Part shown: positions 48,791 through 59,575 of the stretch, piece after piece
Layout of the letters: every line of letters starts with the position of its first letter
Numbering within the stretch: the stretch's first letter is position 1
Assembly: GCA_019828565.1 (NCBI GenBank)
Contig: JAHDYR010000045.1
Coordinates: forward strand, 1-64,000
Length of the DNA: 64,000 nucleotides
Direction of reading: 5' to 3'
Origin: Carpediemonas membranifera
Lineage: Eukaryota > Fornicata
Program-made: the position numbers and the translations under genes
The notes under the pieces: generated by a model
The model's database searches: none
What the model was told of the DNA's origin: nothing
Seen by the model: the letters and a program-made list of their open reading frames with translations, nothing else

Positions 48791-50575
48791 GAACGCCACC
48801 GCACAGCGCGATGAGTTCAGCGGGGCGAGACGTAACCTCCAGACAGGATCGGTCGGAATATTCGGCGCTTGGCCGATCCCCTAGAACGCCTTATGTGCGG
48901 AGAGCGGTTTCCAAGGCCGACGCCTCAGCAGCTCTGTCCGCGCTCCGCGACGCTGCTAAGAGTGCGGTCGAGCTGGCCCACTTTGACCCCGCGAGGCCGA
49001 TAGACCTTTTTACGATACGCCACACTGCTACTGCTACTGGCAAGAATCAGGTTTCAGAAATCAGCTGACTCTGTGAGAAGCTGTAGCGGCTACGCTCGGG
49101 CGTTCAGCCATTCGCTGAGAGCGTGCGATTGTGACCTCTGACCTCAAGAAGCGGACATGCAAGTCCCCGCGCTGCCGCTCACACGCCGCTCCAGCCATAC
49201 CCAGCGTCCGGCCCACATGACCCCCGAGCCCACTCGCACCATCGAGGTCAAACATGCTGCACCGGCTGCATTCCCTCGTCGGGACCGGCGTCTCGCTCCA
49301 CAAGTAACCAGGCGGTACAGCGTCCCGGCAATTCGCTGACGGCAGATGTCGTTCGCTCCGCGGTCTGTTCACACGTGTGAATGTGTGCCGTTCGTGTGGT
49401 TCTGTCCTGGTCGCGTCGGTAATCCCGAGCGTGCTTTGCCTTGTTGGGGTTCATCGCAATCAGCCCATCCACAACTCTATCGATCTCTCAGTCACCTCGG
49501 CAATAAACTGCTCGTCATCCTCGTCGTATCATGGTGTCACATTGGGGATGGTGAACGGAGTGAGCAAATCTGGCAAATCAGTTTACCCGGTACCGAGCTG
49601 GCTGAGCGGCCAGAAGAACAAACTGCCTAATGCCGGCTTGTGCTTCTCATCACTCTTTGCTTTTGTCCTCACGCTCCTCAATCCGACGGAGACGACCTTG
49701 ACGCTCGATCCAAGATAAATAGAACAACACTGGCAGCAGCGCGTCAGCCAGTCCGTGGTAGCGCCTTGCCCTTGAGGCCAGGTCAACGCTTGGATAGCTG
49801 AGCGATGAATAATGTGCAGCTGTGCGCGGCAAGAGCGGGCTCGCATCACATGTGGGCAATTCTGGCAAATGGAAATTTCGGACGAAAATGACCCCCCATG
49901 GGTGTGACTCACAGATGGGGGCTCCACGCCGCGGGCTTGCCCTCCCGCATACACTCGCCAACCGCCAGCAGCTGCTGGGTCGTCCAAGTGTATCATCTAG
50001 GCTCACTGTCCTAGGTCCATCTGATGTCCGCGCGGCAGTCTCACGCCGCCCGCGCGCTCCTAGCTAGAAGCCGGGTTCCGCGCCGTGTAAGGTGGCGCGG
50101 ATGTCCCGGTGTGCAGCAAGGGCCAGAGGCCAATGCAATACCACGGGTCCGAAGACGCCGTGGCGCACAGCTAGGATTTTGACATCATTAGATGGTGGCG
50201 GACTTACCTTGTTGCCGCTCCAGGGTCCCGTCGGAGCACCTGATTGATGTTGTTTAGTTCGGCACGAAGAAGTGACCGAAACTGAGAGAGAGTGAGGAAT
50301 CGTGATCTATATGTGGTAAATGAGCATCCTAAACAGATATAGCAGCAGAGGTGCTTGGAGAGCGATTATATTCGTGCGCGCGAAGGAATGTGTGAAAAAA
50401 GTGGCGTCGAAAAAAGAGATACAGAAAAAAAAAGGATGACATATTCTGCATATTCTGCGCGGCCATCTCGAGGACGGCAGACGTTGCGTTCAAGGCTGTT
50501 AGTGGGGCAATCGCACTCTATTCAGGCCTAGTTGATGGTGTTACGCCATTGGGAGCGGGCTGAGGGTGGATCGTG
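48791..50575. other. 1.8-kb region without a recognisable gene
   Basis: One plus-strand frame (48811-49068) is open for 85 codons but resembles nothing. The rest, to 50575, is low in coding signal; A-rich runs occur near 50395-50440. Likely old retroelement debris. Confidence 0.35.
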
Positions 50576-50984
50576 TCAAACTGAGTCGTCATTTTCGACG
50601 ACTCAGAAACTAAGGTTGGGAGTTTAAAGACTAAGATGGGTCATCCATCCTGTATGAGCTTCTCTTGCAGTGCAATGGTGTGAGTTTCAGCCCTCCTTGA
50701 ATCTATGCGCCATGTTCGAAGTCGGTCGAAATCGAAGATCGGATCGACTCCAAACGCATACTTCCAGTGTGCGCCCGCTGATAATGGCCCGGATCCAGAT
50801 GTTAGAGGGCTATACAAGCTTTATGGCAGAGCGACAGTGATTCGACGGTTGTAGTCGAGGTGACGGCATCGCTCAGCTTCGGACCCAGTCTCGGGACGAT
50901 TTCGAAAAGCAGGTGAACATGTCGCCAACCAAATCGATGGCCGATATAGCTTCGGAGTGGGCTCTAAAGCATGCATTCACGCAC
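50576..50984. repeat. 409-bp direct repeat R2, copy 1
   Basis: Nearly identical to 54655-55063 (offset 4079, one mismatch noticed at the right edge). Near its left end is a perfect hairpin: CTGAGTCGTC (50581-50590), loop ATTTTC, GACGACTCAG (50597-50606). No convincing ORF. The pair brackets the Myb, TBC and small-protein genes. Confidence 0.88.
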
Positions 50985-51326
50985 CATGTAATACTTTATA
51001 TACGTGACCTAATGTATCACATAAATACCCTGGAGCCCCGTGACAAGAGCTCGACGACAGTGACGTTAGCATCGGGGTACATCCAAAGAAAGGGAACCCA
51101 GGCACAGTGGTAAATGTCACGCTCAGGGTCGACTGTCACTTCGAGCCGGTGTGAATGGGCGTGGCAATTTCGTCAGCAAGAGAAGGGTTGCCGTTCGAGC
51201 TGATGTAATGTTGTAGAGCTCCGCAAGGAAGCCGTAGAAGTTATGGATAGTTTCCAGCGATTCAGCCATTCCAGGGAAAGACACACAAAATGCGGCGCTA
51301 TTTATATTCTATGTAATTCAATCCGA
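50985..51326. other. Intergenic, nothing recognised
   Basis: 342 bp downstream of the Myb gene's stop codon; no gene seen. Confidence 0.4.
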
Positions 51327-52322
51327 TTAGTAAAGCTTGGCAGTGTTAAGGGCGGCGGCCTCGACCTCCTGGGTGAGGTGGCAGTCCTCGAGTTGGACAT
51401 CGTCCGAGAGATTGTGCATTCTCCTGATAAACAGGCGATACTTCTGCAGGCGGGAGGCGACGTTCTCCCTGGTAATCGACTCAACGTTCATGAGGCTGAG
51501 TACGTTCTTGGGTACCGCTGACTTGATCCCGAGAGTGTGCACTGAGGAGACAAAGCGGTTGTGGAGCTCAGGGGTCCACACAAGACGACGGCGGCCGTCC
51601 TTGCCGAGCTTTCCCTCGGGACGGGTAGCGTATGCCTCGTCCTGGTGCGCCTCAAAGGCGGCCCGGTCCATGCGTGGGAAGCGGGGTCCAAGTGCCTGGG
51701 CCTGGAGGAAGGTGGAGTGTTTGGGGGCAGTCTTGCGGGCCTTCTTCTTGGTGGGCGCTGAGGCGGCGGCGGGAGCCTGTGTGGGAGCGGGAGCCATGAC
51801 GACCTTATGCTGCACCATGGTCGTCTTGCGGACATAGAGGGACTTGGATGTCGCAAGAGGAGCAAGGCGTGTGGTGAAGACAGGGACTGTGCTGGCCGAG
51901 TCCTTGTCGTCGGAAAGACCGGGGAAGTGCGCGATGGTTTGAGTTTCGACTTCGGGCTCGTTGATGCAGACGAACTCGTCCTTGTTGGCCTCAATGAGGC
52001 GAGGGAGCTCGAAGACTTCGACAGGGGCGACAGGGGCAGCTGTCGCAACAGGCATGGAGACCTGAGCAATGGAAGCAGGGTTCACGGGAGTGATAACGGG
52101 GACGGAAACACTGTCCAGGTTGAATTGAGGAATCCCAGAGAATGTAGATTGAGCCTGTGGCTGTACTTGGGGCTGAGATTTGAACTGAGGAACAGCGGGA
52201 GCGGGCTCTTCAGAAAGAACTGGTACTGGTAGCTGCTTTCTGTTGGTTTCGAGGTCCATTTCAAAGGGACTATCGAAATAGAGTGCCTCGCTGGCAAAGA
52301 CGTCGTTCAGGAGGAAATCCAT
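51327..52322 (-). CDS. GARP/SHAQKYF-type Myb transcription factor
   Basis: 331 residues from ATG 52322. The N-terminal 200 residues are low-complexity (Gln, Pro, Val, Ala-rich, with stretches such as QPQVQPQAQS) and could be an activation region. Residues about 245-305 are the DNA-binding domain: RRRLVWTPELHNRFVSSV, then IKSAVPKNVLSLMNVE and ENVASRLQKYRLF, matching the plant-like GARP pattern in which V-x-S-x-L-Q-K-Y-R closes the recognition helix. Proteins of this class regulate transcription. Single exon. The C-terminal tail is acidic. Next to the TBC gene on the same strand. Confidence 0.88.
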   Translation of the reverse strand: MDFLLNDVFASEALYFDSPFEMDLETNRKQLPVPVLSEEPAPAVPQFKSQPQVQPQAQSTFSGIPQFNLDSVSVPVITPVNPASIAQVSMPVATAAPVAPVEVFELPRLIEANKDEFVCINEPEVETQTIAHFPGLSDDKDSASTVPVFTTRLAPLATSKSLYVRKTTMVQHKVVMAPAPTQAPAAASAPTKKKARKTAPKHSTFLQAQALGPRFPRMDRAAFEAHQDEAYATRPEGKLGKDGRRRLVWTPELHNRFVSSVHTLGIKSAVPKNVLSLMNVESITRENVASRLQKYRLFIRRMHNLSDDVQLEDCHLTQEVEAAALNTAKLY

Positions 52323-52645
52323 GCGGTATTCGCCTAATTAGGAGCGAATGGTTTGATGCGAAATGACTCGAAACGACTGCATGATCACGCTGCCCTGACG
52401 ATCGCGGACCGATCAAGAGCAGAAACAGACTCCAAATGACTGCTCGAAGCACCCCTAGGCTTGGTTAGGCCGCCCGAAGCCTTCCCGCCTATTCTCAATC
52501 ACTTGAGCAGATCTTCGCATCTGACCCGGGTCGGATTATAGATTCGGGCAGCATAAAAATATTTTGAGACCATACCGCCCCAACGAAGGGCGTAGAGTAC
52601 GCTAAAAGGGTTTAAAATGAGCGGTAAAGCTTTGTTCGGCCAAAT
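52323..52645. other. Intergenic, Myb upstream region
   Basis: 323 bp between the Myb start and the TBC stop; should hold the Myb promoter. No clear element. Confidence 0.4.
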
Positions 52646-53647
52646 TCATCTGCCCCAATTTTCGCTCTCGGGTAGAGCGTATTCCTCTGCCTTGAGCTTC
52701 AGCTCTAGCGCCGCTTCAAAGATCTCTAGCGTCAGTGGCACGTGCTGTATGGTCATCATCACCTCTTCAAACGGCGCTTTCAAAATACTTTTCTTCAACG
52801 ATCGCATATATGCCAACCCAACGCGGAATACAATGATAACGCCCTCGCAGCAGAAGCAATCGAAGATCCGCACGGCCACCTCGAACGGGGCAGCGTATAT
52901 GAAGAGCGTCATGAACCACTGGGTCGTGTAAAAGGACGCGTCGATGCTATGCCGGGCCAAGGCCTTGAAGATGGCCGGCTCGCGCTTGCTCAAGAGCTTG
53001 TTCCACTGCTTGAAGCGCACCTGGAGCTTGGGAAAGCCGGCATCAAAGATGCCAGGCATCCTATCAATAACTATCTGGCGCAGGGCCCAGAAGGCCTCCT
53101 TCTCGGACATGTACATAAGGAGTACGCCCGATATAAACCCCATGCCCTGGCAATACCCAACCTCTGGCTTATAGCAGGCGAAGGCGTTGAGGTTTCTCTC
53201 CAGCGCGTCCCTCCCAACTGCTTCCCCAGCCCGCCCCTCTGAAGCTCTGAACATGGCGTGGGACGGGAACGTCCTTTCAATGTCTCTCGCGATGGTGGAC
53301 CTGGCCTCCTCGTTCGTCTTGGTGAGTAGCGCGTCGTACGAGCTCTTGTTGCCGAGCTCGTGGTGTTGGTAGAGGACAGTCGACTGGAGAAGCTTCTGCC
53401 ACACGGCGCCGCGGAATTGCTCAGGTATCCCCTTGCGGACACGCTGTCTAAACTTCGGAGTGTGATGGAATGTGCACCAGTTGGAGGGACGAAGCATCCA
53501 TGTCCACTTAACGACCCTGGAATGCTCTTTCTCGATAGCTTGTCGCGTAGGAAGCCTCACGGGCCCGCTGGCGTCTGTATTGACAATGAATCCATATCTG
53601 TCTAGCTGAGCAACGTTTTCCTGTCGTGGTGAGTCTGGAGCCTCCAT
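52646..53647 (-). CDS. TBC-domain Rab GTPase-activating protein
   Basis: 333 residues; ATG 53647 chosen because the frame upstream lacks an ATG before a stop. TBC landmarks: KGIPEQFRGAVWQKLL, then the Arg-finger motif ARDIERTFPSH, then the Gln-finger motif YCQGMGF. Both catalytic residues (Arg and Gln) of the dual-finger mechanism are present, so the protein should stimulate GTP hydrolysis by a Rab GTPase. Length is right for a stand-alone TBC protein. No transmembrane segment. The Rab partner is unknown. Confidence 0.93.
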   Translation of the reverse strand: MEAPDSPRQENVAQLDRYGFIVNTDASGPVRLPTRQAIEKEHSRVVKWTWMLRPSNWCTFHHTPKFRQRVRKGIPEQFRGAVWQKLLQSTVLYQHHELGNKSSYDALLTKTNEEARSTIARDIERTFPSHAMFRASEGRAGEAVGRDALERNLNAFACYKPEVGYCQGMGFISGVLLMYMSEKEAFWALRQIVIDRMPGIFDAGFPKLQVRFKQWNKLLSKREPAIFKALARHSIDASFYTTQWFMTLFIYAAPFEVAVRIFDCFCCEGVIIVFRVGLAYMRSLKKSILKAPFEEVMMTIQHVPLTLEIFEAALELKLKAEEYALPESENWGR

Positions 53648-53920
53648 TGGGAGGCTGTTGGACAAGATTTCGGTGTTGTTGACGAACGCAGATTATGCCT
53701 GGGATCACGTAGAGCCTGCCCAAGTCTGAATGCGGCCTGAATGAGTCTAGCTTAGACGTAGCGTCTCAGCTGGAGACGTTTCTCTCAAACATTTGACAAG
53801 CAACTGCGTTTCAAGTCTGCACTCACCTTCCCAACCGCGGAACAACCTCTGGTCTCAACAGACCTGTCAATGCATGGGCTAGGTATGGGCATAGTTTTAC
53901 ATTTATGAGTGAAAACAAGT

Positions 53921-54472
53921 CTATTCTTCATCATCCCAGATGTGGAATCCCGTTGGCTTCTTGACCGGCATCGGAGGTCTCTCGCTCGGCTCGTGGGCGT
54001 AAGGGAGGTTAAGCTTCTGCTCGATGTTGGAGGCGTTTGTGACGTCAGAGCTGGCCTTCCCATAGTACGTAGCCTTCTCCTCGCCGGCCCCATGGGTCGG
54101 GCACGACTGGAGATATGCGGGGAGGTCCTCCTTCACGACCTTCTTGCTCACACACTCCTCGCTGACGATACGGGAGGAGTCTGAGGTGTATGTGGCCATG
54201 CTCACCGTGCGGTAGTCCGTCTTGGCCTCGTCTTGGCGGAAAACAGGGTTCAAACCTCTCTGGATTACACGCTCCTTCTGCTCCTCGGTTCTTTTCACTG
54301 GTTTAGGAGAGTCTCTGGTGATTTGGGTGTCATTGGAGTAACTTGTGCGCCAATCGGCCGTTGTTGATTCATGGAACTCGAAAGGAGAGCCATTTTGGCG
54401 GTCCTCGTACTATGTAACGTAAGAATAGTGTAGACGTACCCAGTTCCCCTGCTTAGTCCCCTTGGAGTACAT
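53921..54472 (-). CDS. Small, possibly axonemal protein, spliced
   Basis: Exon 54472-54440 (11 codons, MYSKGTKQGNW) and exon 54409-53921 join in phase 0 through a 30-nt intron and encode 173 residues. The second exon alone has no in-frame ATG near its start and is preceded by a stop, which is why I place the splice. Repeated phrases of the type T-x-D-[W/Y]-R-T (TTADWRTSYS, KTDYRTVSM), scattered Tyr, Pro and charged residues, and an acidic end (DDEE) recall small microtubule-associated or ciliary proteins. That similarity is only impressionistic. Confidence 0.55.
54410..54439 (-). other. 30-nt intron in the small-protein gene
   Basis: GTACGTCTAC...TTACATAG on the minus strand, phase 0. It ends in the same TTACATAG as the GNAT-like intron at 30012-30039. 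Confidence 0.65.
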
Positions 54473-54654
54473 GTTTGGTGAGTTGTTTTCTGAATCGTTT
54501 GCTCATAATATTTCCCTGCTCAAAAGGCCGGTTCATGTCGGACCCAGTCCGATAAGCCCGTCCACATGTCCGTATGATCACGCGAAGAATGCTTCAATGT
54601 GTAATTTCTGTGGGACATCTCTTCCGAGGCTGGCCGTCTGGACTACCAGTGGGC

Positions 54655-55063
54655 TCAAACTGAGTCGTCATTTTCGACGACTCAGAAACTAAGGTTGGGA
54701 GTTTAAAGACTAAGATGGGTCATCCATCCTGTATGAGCTTCTCTTGCAGTGCAATGGTGTGAGTTTCAGCCCTCCTTGAATCTATGCGCCATGTTCGAAG
54801 TCGGTCGAAATCGAAGATCGGATCGACTCCAAACGCATACTTCCAGTGTGCGCCCGCTGATAATGGCCCGGATCCAGATGTTAGAGGGCTATACAAGCTT
54901 TATGGCAGAGCGACAGTGATTCGACGGTTGTAGTCGAGGTGACGGCATCGCTCAGCTTCGGACCCAGTCTCGGGACGATTTCGAAAAGCAGGTGAACATG
55001 TCGCCAACCAAATCGATGGCCGATATAGCTTCGGAGTGGGCTCTAAAGCATGCATTCGCGCAC
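54655..55063. repeat. 409-bp direct repeat R2, copy 2
   Basis: Partner of 50576-50984, same orientation, with the same hairpin at 54660-54685. The left edge lies directly upstream of the small-protein gene. Confidence 0.88.
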
Positions 55064-55384
55064 AATTTTGACTGATGGTGTCTGGGTTGACATGGGTCTG
55101 ACCGACCCAGACCGATTTTGCTGTGTGCCAGAGGGCTAGCCTCCTGGTCTGCCCTCGCGCACGCCTGGCCCCTCCTCTCCCCTGTGTTGATTTGCCTCCT
55201 TGTTCCCTTGCAGTATCGGTGTGGGGTGTTCATTCGAAAGAAAGAAATGAAAGAAATTTACGTTTGCCTGGTGTCTGGCCCCGGACTGAGCTTGCTTTCC
55301 CATTGTGGCGTTTCCTGTCTCCTTGCTGCCGAGTCATTGAGTTTTGCCAGATAAAACCACCTTTACCTTTTTGCCTAGCATACG
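55064..55384. other. No gene
   Basis: 320 bp between repeat R2 and the chromovirus fragment. Contains an AAAGAAAGAAATGAAAG-like purine stretch near 55235. Nothing else recognised. Confidence 0.35.
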
Positions 55385-56807
55385 GCACAATGTCGACATT
55401 AGCAAGTATGGAGGTTCGGAGTTCGAACGCCAAGGTCAAGCGGTGGGCAGACGCTATCGCAGACCTAGATTTCGAGATCAAGCACGTCGCGGGTCTCGAT
55501 AACGGCGCAGCCGACGGACTATCCCGAGTTTACACTCTGCGGACGACGGCGTCACAATCCGACATTAAGGCAGCCCACGAATTCGCAGGCGCCCATCTAT
55601 CGAGGCATATGACGATGGAGAGACTATGGGCTGACAACCTCGTCGTGTCCAGGTCTGCCGTGGATGAATTCGTTTCGGAATGCCCAGTCTGCCAAGTCAC
55701 AGAGAGACCAACAGTCGACTAGCCAGATGGATTATATACCGCTGTTGACGAACCGTTCCGAAGGGTAGCGATCGACACGATGGGCCCGTTTCCTCCGATC
55801 GACGGCATGAAGTACGTGACCGTCATTATCGACATGTGCTCGAGATGGACGGAGCTCGTCCCCGTAGCATCGACCACTGGGAAAGACGCTGCAAACGCAT
55901 TCGTCAACGCATGGGTCCTGAGATACGGCTGCCCGGAGGTACTCCAATCTGACGGTGGACCCGAGTTCCACAATCAGCTCTTCGCGCGTCTCTCTTCAGA
56001 GATGGGGTTCAAGACGCACATAACCACACCGCACCACCCGCAGAGTAACGGGATGGTAGAACGGGCGAACAGAGAAGTCGAGCGCATCCTCATCGCCAGA
56101 AAGTTTCATTTACATGATACTAATTGGCTCCACCATTTACCTGCCGCGCAATTTATTGTTAACTCCTGCCCAAGAGTGGCGACCAGACTGACGCCAGCCG
56201 AAGTAATGTTCGGCCATAACCTCGTCCCTAACACTCTATTTGTCAGCGAGGACCAAACTAAGACCGGCAGGACGCAAGATAACCTGAAGGCGGCCGAGGC
56301 GTGCGTACTGTTAGCCAAGGCGAGAATACAGGCACGCCGAGAGGACGCGCTGGCCAAAGCTACATCATCAAGAAAAGAGCTGCTTTCGCGATTCGTCATG
56401 GTCAAGTATCCCAGCAGACCACCCAACAAGATGTCTCCCGGCTGGAGAGGACCGATGCGCAGAGTCAAGTGCATTAAGAAAGACGGAGTGCCCGTGGCTT
56501 ACATCGTTCAGAACCTCAGCGAAGATCGCAAAATGGGAAGACGATCACCGTGGACTCCGCCAGAGTGAGAAGGTTCAATTCGGGAGGACTATCAGAAGCA
56601 CAAGTAGCGAAGTTGGCTGCCACTAGTGTTGATGAGTTCGAGGTTGACAGAATCTCGGCAGCACGTGGCGCCGGCCCAATGTCCAAGAGAGAATACCTAG
56701 TACACTGGGTTGGGTTCGAAGACGAGGAAGCCTCATGGGAACCGTATGCCAACGTCAAGGATGCAGTGGCGCTGGACGAGTTCCTACAGAGCGAGAAAAG
56801 AACATAG
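55385..56807 (+). pseudogene. Chromovirus RNase H end, integrase and chromodomain
   Basis: 5'-truncated inside RNase H. It reads VKRWADAIADLDFEIKHVAG and NGAADGLSR, the integrase zinc region (GAHLSRHMTMERLW then CPVCQVTERP), an in-frame TAG at 55720-55722, the integrase core (DTMGPFPP; SDGGPEFHNQ; NGMVERANREVE), and, after a frameshift near 56540, VRRFNSGGLSEAQV and a chromodomain (YLVHWVGFEDEEASWEPY). It is very similar to the minus-strand copy at 62377-63999, which lacks the stop and frameshift. Dead copy. Confidence 0.88.
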
Positions 56808-56936
56808 ACCTGCTACTGTATGTACCTGTAAAGGGCAGGTGAGGTCAAGCATTTCATTTAATCCTCATCACTGGTAAGTGTTGTGATATAGATAGATTTC
56901 GGTGCATTTTAAGGTAAACAGTTCACGTCCACAACA
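56808..56936 (+). repeat. Probable LTR between two chromovirus pieces
   Basis: This segment lies after the integrase/chromodomain gene, ends in ACAACA and is followed by the AGTAATTACT palindrome and a gag start, exactly as the 5' LTR at 39605. The 5' edge is not defined and no second copy was found. It suggests a pol-LTR-gag arrangement left by recombination between elements. Confidence 0.4.
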
Positions 56937-57170
56937 GTAATTACTGCAAGATGACTAGGAACGAAGCTCTTAAGAAGCCCATTCTCGATTCTTTCGAGTT
57001 TGGTGCACTCCAGCGCCATCTGTCACGTTGTGTTAGCTGTCCCAATCAGTTCTTTTATGATTGGTCAATGATCGTCAAAGTCAATTTAAAGTTAGTTCAT
57101 CGTTTCCCTTCGGTGTTCCTGTCCCCTGCCCGTCACAGTTATATAACTTTCGATTAAGGCTACTTTCCCG

Positions 57171-58072
57171 ATGAACATTGACGCCCTGTCTAACTTTTTG
57201 GCCCCATGGTTGAATTCGGCTAAGCCGAAATCATGGTACTCGTTCCGAGACAATTACCGTTCTTTTAACGCCCGCACGAACTCCGAAATTCCGATCTTCA
57301 GTCTCATTAGCCAATTGTTATTCAGCTCCTGGAGATGAGTGATCCTGAGCTCCATGCCTTCATCGCAGAAGCGCGCGCGGCACTTGAATCTCCTCGTGTG
57401 CCTGAAGTGGCCGAGGAGAATGTAGGCCAGATCGCTATGGTCGCCGCCGCGCCTGCAGAAGAAGAAGAGGACGAAGACACGTCTGACGACTCCGACTCAT
57501 CCTCTTCCGATGATGACGATGAGCTGGCTCCCCCTCCCGAAGACTGGAATGAGGCTTTTATTGATCGCGTGAACCGCATCTTCGCCCCCCTTGATAAGCA
57601 AGATGCTCTCGACCGGTTCGACGATATCAAGTTCCCCGACGGTAACCTCTACGAGTCCATGCTAACCTACGTGTTCCTTTACTCGCGGATGATTATGAAC
57701 TGCGCGCATGTCCGTCCGAAGGAGTCTTCGTTAGTTCAGAAGTTCCTGACCAACGTGCGCGGAGACCGTCTACGTGAGCGCTGCGCCACCTACAAGGACA
57801 AGCGATCGTTTGAACGAACGGCTCAGGCAGCTATTGCGCAAGCCAGAAAGGCTGAGCAAGCGGAGAGAGAAGGTCGCCGGTCCAAGAGTAAAGGGCAGGC
57901 ATACGTTGACTTTCTCCTCGCAGCTCTGACCCAAGGTAAGCCAAGCCAAGCCTCTGCTCGTCCCCTGTTCCCGATCCGCCTCCTGCAGTGCCCCTCATCT
58001 GCGTTGTACGACACTGGCGCCACGGCCAACTTTATCTCAGAAGAGCTAGTGTCATGGCTGATGCCACTCTAG
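57171..58072 (+). pseudogene. Chromovirus gag with fused protease remnant
   Basis: From ATG 57171 (KSWYSFRDNYRSFNARTNSE) one frame ends at TGA 57336-57338, overlapping ATG 57335 (ATGA) of a second frame that runs to 58072. The second frame has an acidic Ser/Asp tract, a gag-like helical part (LYESMLTYVFLYSRMIMNCA) and, at the end, LYDTGATANFISEELV, which is a retroviral-type protease active site. Zinc knuckles are missing between them, so an internal deletion joined gag to protease. An earlier short frame from ATG 56951 follows the LTR. Confidence 0.6.
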
Positions 58073-58222
58073 GCTCGATCAGTATTTATTTTTAGCCGAT
58101 ACGATACGGTCCCGGCTGGCCCGCGGCACCGTATCGCAATCTATTAAATACTTCCTCACCAGGTTTTGCTAGCACGCCCCAAAGGCACGGCACAGTTTTA
58201 AAACTAGTCCACAACAACCACC

Positions 58223-59575
58223 ATGTTCAGCAATATCAGCACCAGCAATTTCCCTAAGCTCCGCGAGCTCACCCGCTCCGGGGTGAAAGCCTATCGCCAA
58301 GAAGTTGACAGACTGAAAGTCTTCTTCCCCAATGCGAACTACCGAGTCTTCCTTGATGAGACGTATATTGACGCCGTTGAGAGACAGACTGACGCAAAAA
58401 TCCAAGACCTCTCTGATGACCAGGTCTCCGAAGCCCTCGACGCTCTTGTTGCTCCCCGCAACGCCGACGAGTGGGTCAGAGAACTCCAGCACACTCGCTG
58501 CACCATGCCCACGCTCGCTCCGCCCAAAGTCACTCGTCGAGGCACCGTCCGTTTATTTGCCACGCAATTCCGCGCCGTCTACGCCTCCCGCACTGAGGTA
58601 GATTTCCCCGATGAGGAACAACCGGAGGAGGACGACACCGATGACGATGACGACGAGAAGGTCGACAAGCCTGAGAAGAAGGCCGCCAAGATCTTCATCA
58701 GCAACCTGCGCCCGTACCCCCTACAACGCGCCGTACGCCTGAAGACCGAATTAGCGGTCGCCACCACCCTCTCGCTCGAAGACACCATCACTCTCGCCCT
58801 CGAGGCCGCCGATGAAGAAGACGAGCTTGCCCAGACTGCCCTGATCAAGGGCTACGAGCTCGTTCCCATCAAGCAGAAGAAGGACGCGGACAACGACGAT
58901 GAGGCCCCTTCCAAGCCTAAGAAGCCTGCTGTCAAGAAGAACACCGCACCCCCAGCCCGAGCAAACGACGTCAATCCGGGCAACCGCGCCCCTCCTGCTC
59001 CCTGTGAGAAGTGCGGTGACAACCACTGGAATTCCGAGTGTCCGACTGCCGAGAAGCCTGCCTTCAAACCCAAGTTCACGCGTGACAACGGCCGTCTGCG
59101 CCCCAATCCTCCCCGTAAGGAGCGTGTAGACACAGTCGACGCGCACACCCCCCAGCAGGGCCCGCTCACCCTGAACGGCCATATAAATGGCCTGGAGTAT
59201 CCGATTGTTATTGATACGGGGGCGGGAGTCACATGCGTTTCGAGTGGTTTAGCAGAGCATTTATACCAACGCACGAGCTGCGAAGTCGTCACAGGCAGAA
59301 AGACCTCCGCAGCTGTCGCAACCGGCGACTCATTCACTAGCGACAGATACCTCCGAGTTACCGTTGCCCTGCCCAGGCCCGCGGGCTACGACACTGAGAT
59401 CTCGCTACTGGCCCTCATTATTCCAGGAGATGTGCCAAAGTTCCTATTAGGAACGGACGTACTCCGCAGACTTGGGATCCTCACCGAAGATTCCCTGAGC
59501 CTGTCGTTCCCATCCGATACCGCTGTTTCAGCCGACGACGATGACGATATAGCCGTCGACAACGTTGCACCCTGA
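58223..59575 (+). CDS. Chromovirus gag-protease
   Basis: 450 residues from ATG 58223: helical gag region, Asp-rich tract, one zinc knuckle (CEKCGDNHWNSEC), Lys/Pro-rich linker and protease with VIDTGAGVTCVSSGL and FLLGTDVLRRLG flap. The active-site D-T-G is intact. It ends in TGA, after which the reverse-transcriptase frame continues without a frame change. Upstream 58073-58222 holds a perfect 9-bp stem (CGATACGGT/ACCGTATCG near 58100-58135). Confidence 0.8.
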   Translation: MFSNISTSNFPKLRELTRSGVKAYRQEVDRLKVFFPNANYRVFLDETYIDAVERQTDAKIQDLSDDQVSEALDALVAPRNADEWVRELQHTRCTMPTLAPPKVTRRGTVRLFATQFRAVYASRTEVDFPDEEQPEEDDTDDDDDEKVDKPEKKAAKIFISNLRPYPLQRAVRLKTELAVATTLSLEDTITLALEAADEEDELAQTALIKGYELVPIKQKKDADNDDEAPSKPKKPAVKKNTAPPARANDVNPGNRAPPAPCEKCGDNHWNSECPTAEKPAFKPKFTRDNGRLRPNPPRKERVDTVDAHTPQQGPLTLNGHINGLEYPIVIDTGAGVTCVSSGLAEHLYQRTSCEVVTGRKTSAAVATGDSFTSDRYLRVTVALPRPAGYDTEISLLALIIPGDVPKFLLGTDVLRRLGILTEDSLSLSFPSDTAVSADDDDDIAVDNVAP

